From contig CAJAKC010000007.1 of assembly GCA_903940225.1 (NCBI GenBank), positions 28,108-92,107 on the forward strand: a stretch of DNA of 64,000 bases. Reading direction: 5' to 3'. Within the stretch, counting starts at the first letter, position 1. Every line of letters begins with the position of its first letter. Origin of the DNA: an uncultured Microbacteriaceae bacterium. Lineage in GTDB: Bacteria > Actinomycetota > Actinomycetes > Actinomycetales > Microbacteriaceae. The position numbers were made by a program, and so were the translations under genes. Positions 62,208 to 64,000 of the stretch are shown piece by piece. Below the pieces are notes generated by a model. That model ran no database searches and was not told where the DNA came from. It saw nothing but the letters and a program-made list of their open reading frames with translations.

Positions 62208-63053
62208 ATGAACCCGTTCTCCAGCCGAACCGGCCGACCGTTACTCATTGCGTTTGAGGGATGGAACGACGCCGGTGACGCCGCAAGTGGAGTGGTCGAG
62301 GCCGTGATCGCGCAATTCGGGTTGGTTCCCGGCCCCACCGTCGATTCCGAGCAGTATTACGACTATCAGCTCAATCGCCCCTCGGTGGAAACAAACGCGG
62401 ACGGAACCCGTCGAATCAATTGGCCGACAACGACGATGTACATCCCCGGTGACGCCGATACGCGCATTCACGCGCTGCTGGGCACCGAACCGTCACGGGC
62501 GTGGCCCACGTTCGCCGCAAATTTTCTCGACGAGGCGCTCGCCGCCGACATCACGGGCATCATCGTGCTCGGCGCAATGCTCGCCGACGTTCCCCACACT
62601 CGACCGATCGAGGTGAGTCGCTCGAGCGAGAGCGCGACCGTTCGCGGTCTGCTCGGTTGCGAGCGCTCCCAGTACGAGGGGCCAGTCGGAATCCCCACGG
62701 TCTTTGCCGGATTCAGCGAACAGGTCGGAATCCCGTCCGTCTCGCTGTGGGCATCGGTCCCCCACTATGTGCACCACTCGCCCGTCCCCAAAGTCACTCT
62801 GGCACTTCTCGAAAGCGTCGTTGAAATCACCGAACTCGACTTCGACCTGACCGATTTGCGCAACGACGCGCGCGAATGGGAAGAAGGGGTCAACGAGATG
62901 GCCGAGAGCGACGAGGACATGTCCGAGTACATCCAGCGTCTCGAGGAAGAACGCGACATTACCGGCGACGCGGAAGAGGCCTCGGCGGATTCGATCGCCG
63001 AAGAGTTTGAGCGATTCCTGCGCTCAACCGATGACGGTAAAGCGAGTTCCTAA
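62208..63053 (+). CDS. PAC2-family protein
   Basis: A 281-residue protein of the PAC2 family, related to archaeal and eukaryotic proteasome assembly chaperones. Landmarks are LLIAFEGWNDAGDAASGVV near residue 13, a VLGAMLADVPHTRP segment near 121 and VSLWASVPHYVHHSPVPK near 182. The end is acidic and helical. Bacterial PAC2 proteins have no settled function, and no proteasome gene is present here. ATG 62208 follows AAGGGAG. Its stop overlaps the uppP stop (CTAA 63050-63053). Confidence 0.87.
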   Translation: MNPFSSRTGRPLLIAFEGWNDAGDAASGVVEAVIAQFGLVPGPTVDSEQYYDYQLNRPSVETNADGTRRINWPTTTMYIPGDADTRIHALLGTEPSRAWPTFAANFLDEALAADITGIIVLGAMLADVPHTRPIEVSRSSESATVRGLLGCERSQYEGPVGIPTVFAGFSEQVGIPSVSLWASVPHYVHHSPVPKVTLALLESVVEITELDFDLTDLRNDAREWEEGVNEMAESDEDMSEYIQRLEEERDITGDAEEASADSIAEEFERFLRSTDDGKASS

Positions 63054-63961
63054 GCCTGGATAACACCCGCGCCGAGCAGCGCGAGCAGTGTGCCACCCAG
63101 AGCAATGCGATAGATGACGAACGGCAAGAACGAGCGCGTCTTCAGGTAGCGCATGAGGAATGCGATGACCGCAAGCCCCACGACAAAAGCGACCGTTGTG
63201 GCCGTGAGGGTTTCGAGCCAGGAGTAAGGGCGAACCACATACATTTCCGCACTGAGTGGCGTGTAGGCGTACCACCCGACAGCGGACGATTCCTTGATGG
63301 CGGTGTACAGCTCGTAAAAGCCACTAGCGAGGACGGCGGGGATGGCGAGGAGGAACGCGAAGCGGGCCGCTGCCTCGCGCTCATAACCGAGCGCCCGCGC
63401 CATCGAAATAGTCGCGCCCGAGCGGGAAACGCCGGGAATCAGCGCGAGAGTTTGGGCTAGTCCAATGGCGAGGCCGTGACCGGCACTCATCTCGCGCATC
63501 ACTCGCTTGCTGCGACCGAGTCGATCGGCCAGGTACAGCAGAACACCGAAAACGATGAGCGTCGCGGCAATGAGCCACAGCGACCGGAACGTTTCGCGGA
63601 TGGTGTCCTGCAACAGAATTCCAACTACACCGATGGGGATGGTTCCCGCGATTATGTACCACCCCAGTCGCGCCTCGGCGCGCTGCTCCGGTGTCAGCGT
63701 TCGACCGGAGGCCTTCCCTCGCGAAAACACGCTCAAAAACCAGGAACGGATGATGTTGCCGATGTCGCGCGCGAAGTACAGAATCACAGCCAACTCCGTG
63801 CCGATCTGGGTGATGGCGGTGAACGTTGCACCAGGGTCGGTTGCGCCGGGCAAAAACAAACCCGCGATACGCAAGTGTGCGCTCGACGAAATGGGCAGAA
63901 ACTCGGTCAAGCCCTGGATGAGCCCCAAAACCATTGCTTCAACGATGCGCGAATAGTCCAT
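63050..63961 (-). CDS. uppP: undecaprenyl-diphosphate phosphatase
   Basis: A 303-residue membrane enzyme (BacA family) that recycles undecaprenyl diphosphate to the monophosphate carrier used by MraY. The active-site motifs are QGLTEFLPISSSAHLRI near residues 15-31 and PGVSRSGATISMA near 175. About seven or eight membrane segments are visible. AGAGGA lies 8 nt before the ATG. It completes the wall-precursor cycle encoded in the dcw cluster. Confidence 0.95.
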   Translation of the reverse strand: MDYSRIVEAMVLGLIQGLTEFLPISSSAHLRIAGLFLPGATDPGATFTAITQIGTELAVILYFARDIGNIIRSWFLSVFSRGKASGRTLTPEQRAEARLGWYIIAGTIPIGVVGILLQDTIRETFRSLWLIAATLIVFGVLLYLADRLGRSKRVMREMSAGHGLAIGLAQTLALIPGVSRSGATISMARALGYEREAAARFAFLLAIPAVLASGFYELYTAIKESSAVGWYAYTPLSAEMYVVRPYSWLETLTATTVAFVVGLAVIAFLMRYLKTRSFLPFVIYRIALGGTLLALLGAGVIQA

Positions 63962-64000
63962 CCGATAATCCTCTAGTACGTGCGTAAGAAATCGGTCAGC
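63962..64000. other. right-edge sequence without a recognised feature
   Basis: The last 39 bases lie upstream of uppP on the minus strand and hold its ribosome binding site (AGAGGA at 63970-63975). Any divergent gene would begin beyond the window. Confidence 0.4.

Noticed and set aside
62208-63053. PAC2 protein taken as evidence for a proteasome
   Set aside because: PAC2 proteins occur in bacteria without proteasomes, and no prcA, prcB or Mpa gene is visible.
1-64000. tRNA, rRNA, CRISPR arrays, insertion sequences, prophage
   Set aside because: All intergenic stretches are short and were read through. None shows a cloverleaf, repeat-spacer pattern, transposase or terminal inverted repeats.

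Overview
The window is a gene-dense stretch of chromosome from an actinobacterium, most likely a member of the Microbacteriaceae with a compact genome. The grounds are the gene families and their order. They include a GarA/OdhI-type FHA protein with MerR regulators, class II DAHP synthase, a PASTA kinase beside a prenyl synthase, DUF3040 upstream of mraZ, a division/cell-wall cluster with SepF and Wag31 but no FtsA, the bcc-aa3 respiratory genes, RbpA, PafB/PafC, TatA/TatC, HelY, and Lnt with a separate polyprenol mannosyl transferase. No rRNA, tRNA, CRISPR array, insertion sequence or prophage was recognised. No gene-free stretch reaches 300 bases.

Layout. 1-5.1 kb: tail of an unknown gene, a CDP-alcohol phosphatidyltransferase, garA-like FHA gene, two MerR regulators, two divergent ParA/MinD-type ATPases and peptide deformylase. 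5.1-14.3 kb: acyl-CoA ligase, acyltransferase, DAHP synthase, LysE-type exporter, PASTA kinase, LysM/transglycosylase-like protein, prenyl synthase and DUF3040. 14.3-31.5 kb: the dcw cluster from mraZ to wag31, almost entirely coupled by overlapping start and stop codons, then rluD. 31.5-39.6 kb: dnaE, a flavin reductase, nrdR, pyrD, DUF3043, an M20 peptidase and erpA. 39.7-47.1 kb: cytochrome oxidase and bc1 genes in two facing groups. 47.2-54.2 kb: trpD, a VanZ-like protein, a NUDIX/YczE/SDR group, a GDPD, rbpA, ppm and lnt. 54.2-64 kb: helY, tatC, tatA, pafC, pafB, an FKBP lipoprotein, trmI, a HAD phosphatase, a PAC2 protein and uppP.

The most unusual observation is in the murein operon. 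The slot of murF, between murE and mraY, holds only a 141-residue protein that resembles the C-terminal third of MurF. It lacks the ATP-binding domain and the recognisable functional motifs, yet it stays translationally coupled to both neighbours. No full murF is visible in this window.

Two genome-wide habits also stand out. Thirteen genes have a TANNNT box exactly 6 or 7 nt before the start codon with no Shine-Dalgarno sequence, which is the signature of leaderless mRNAs. Six of nine convergent gene pairs overlap by exactly 4 nt through a shared CTAA or CTAG. Finally, the pupylation/proteasome genes usually found between trmI and the FKBP gene are absent, while pafB and pafC are kept.
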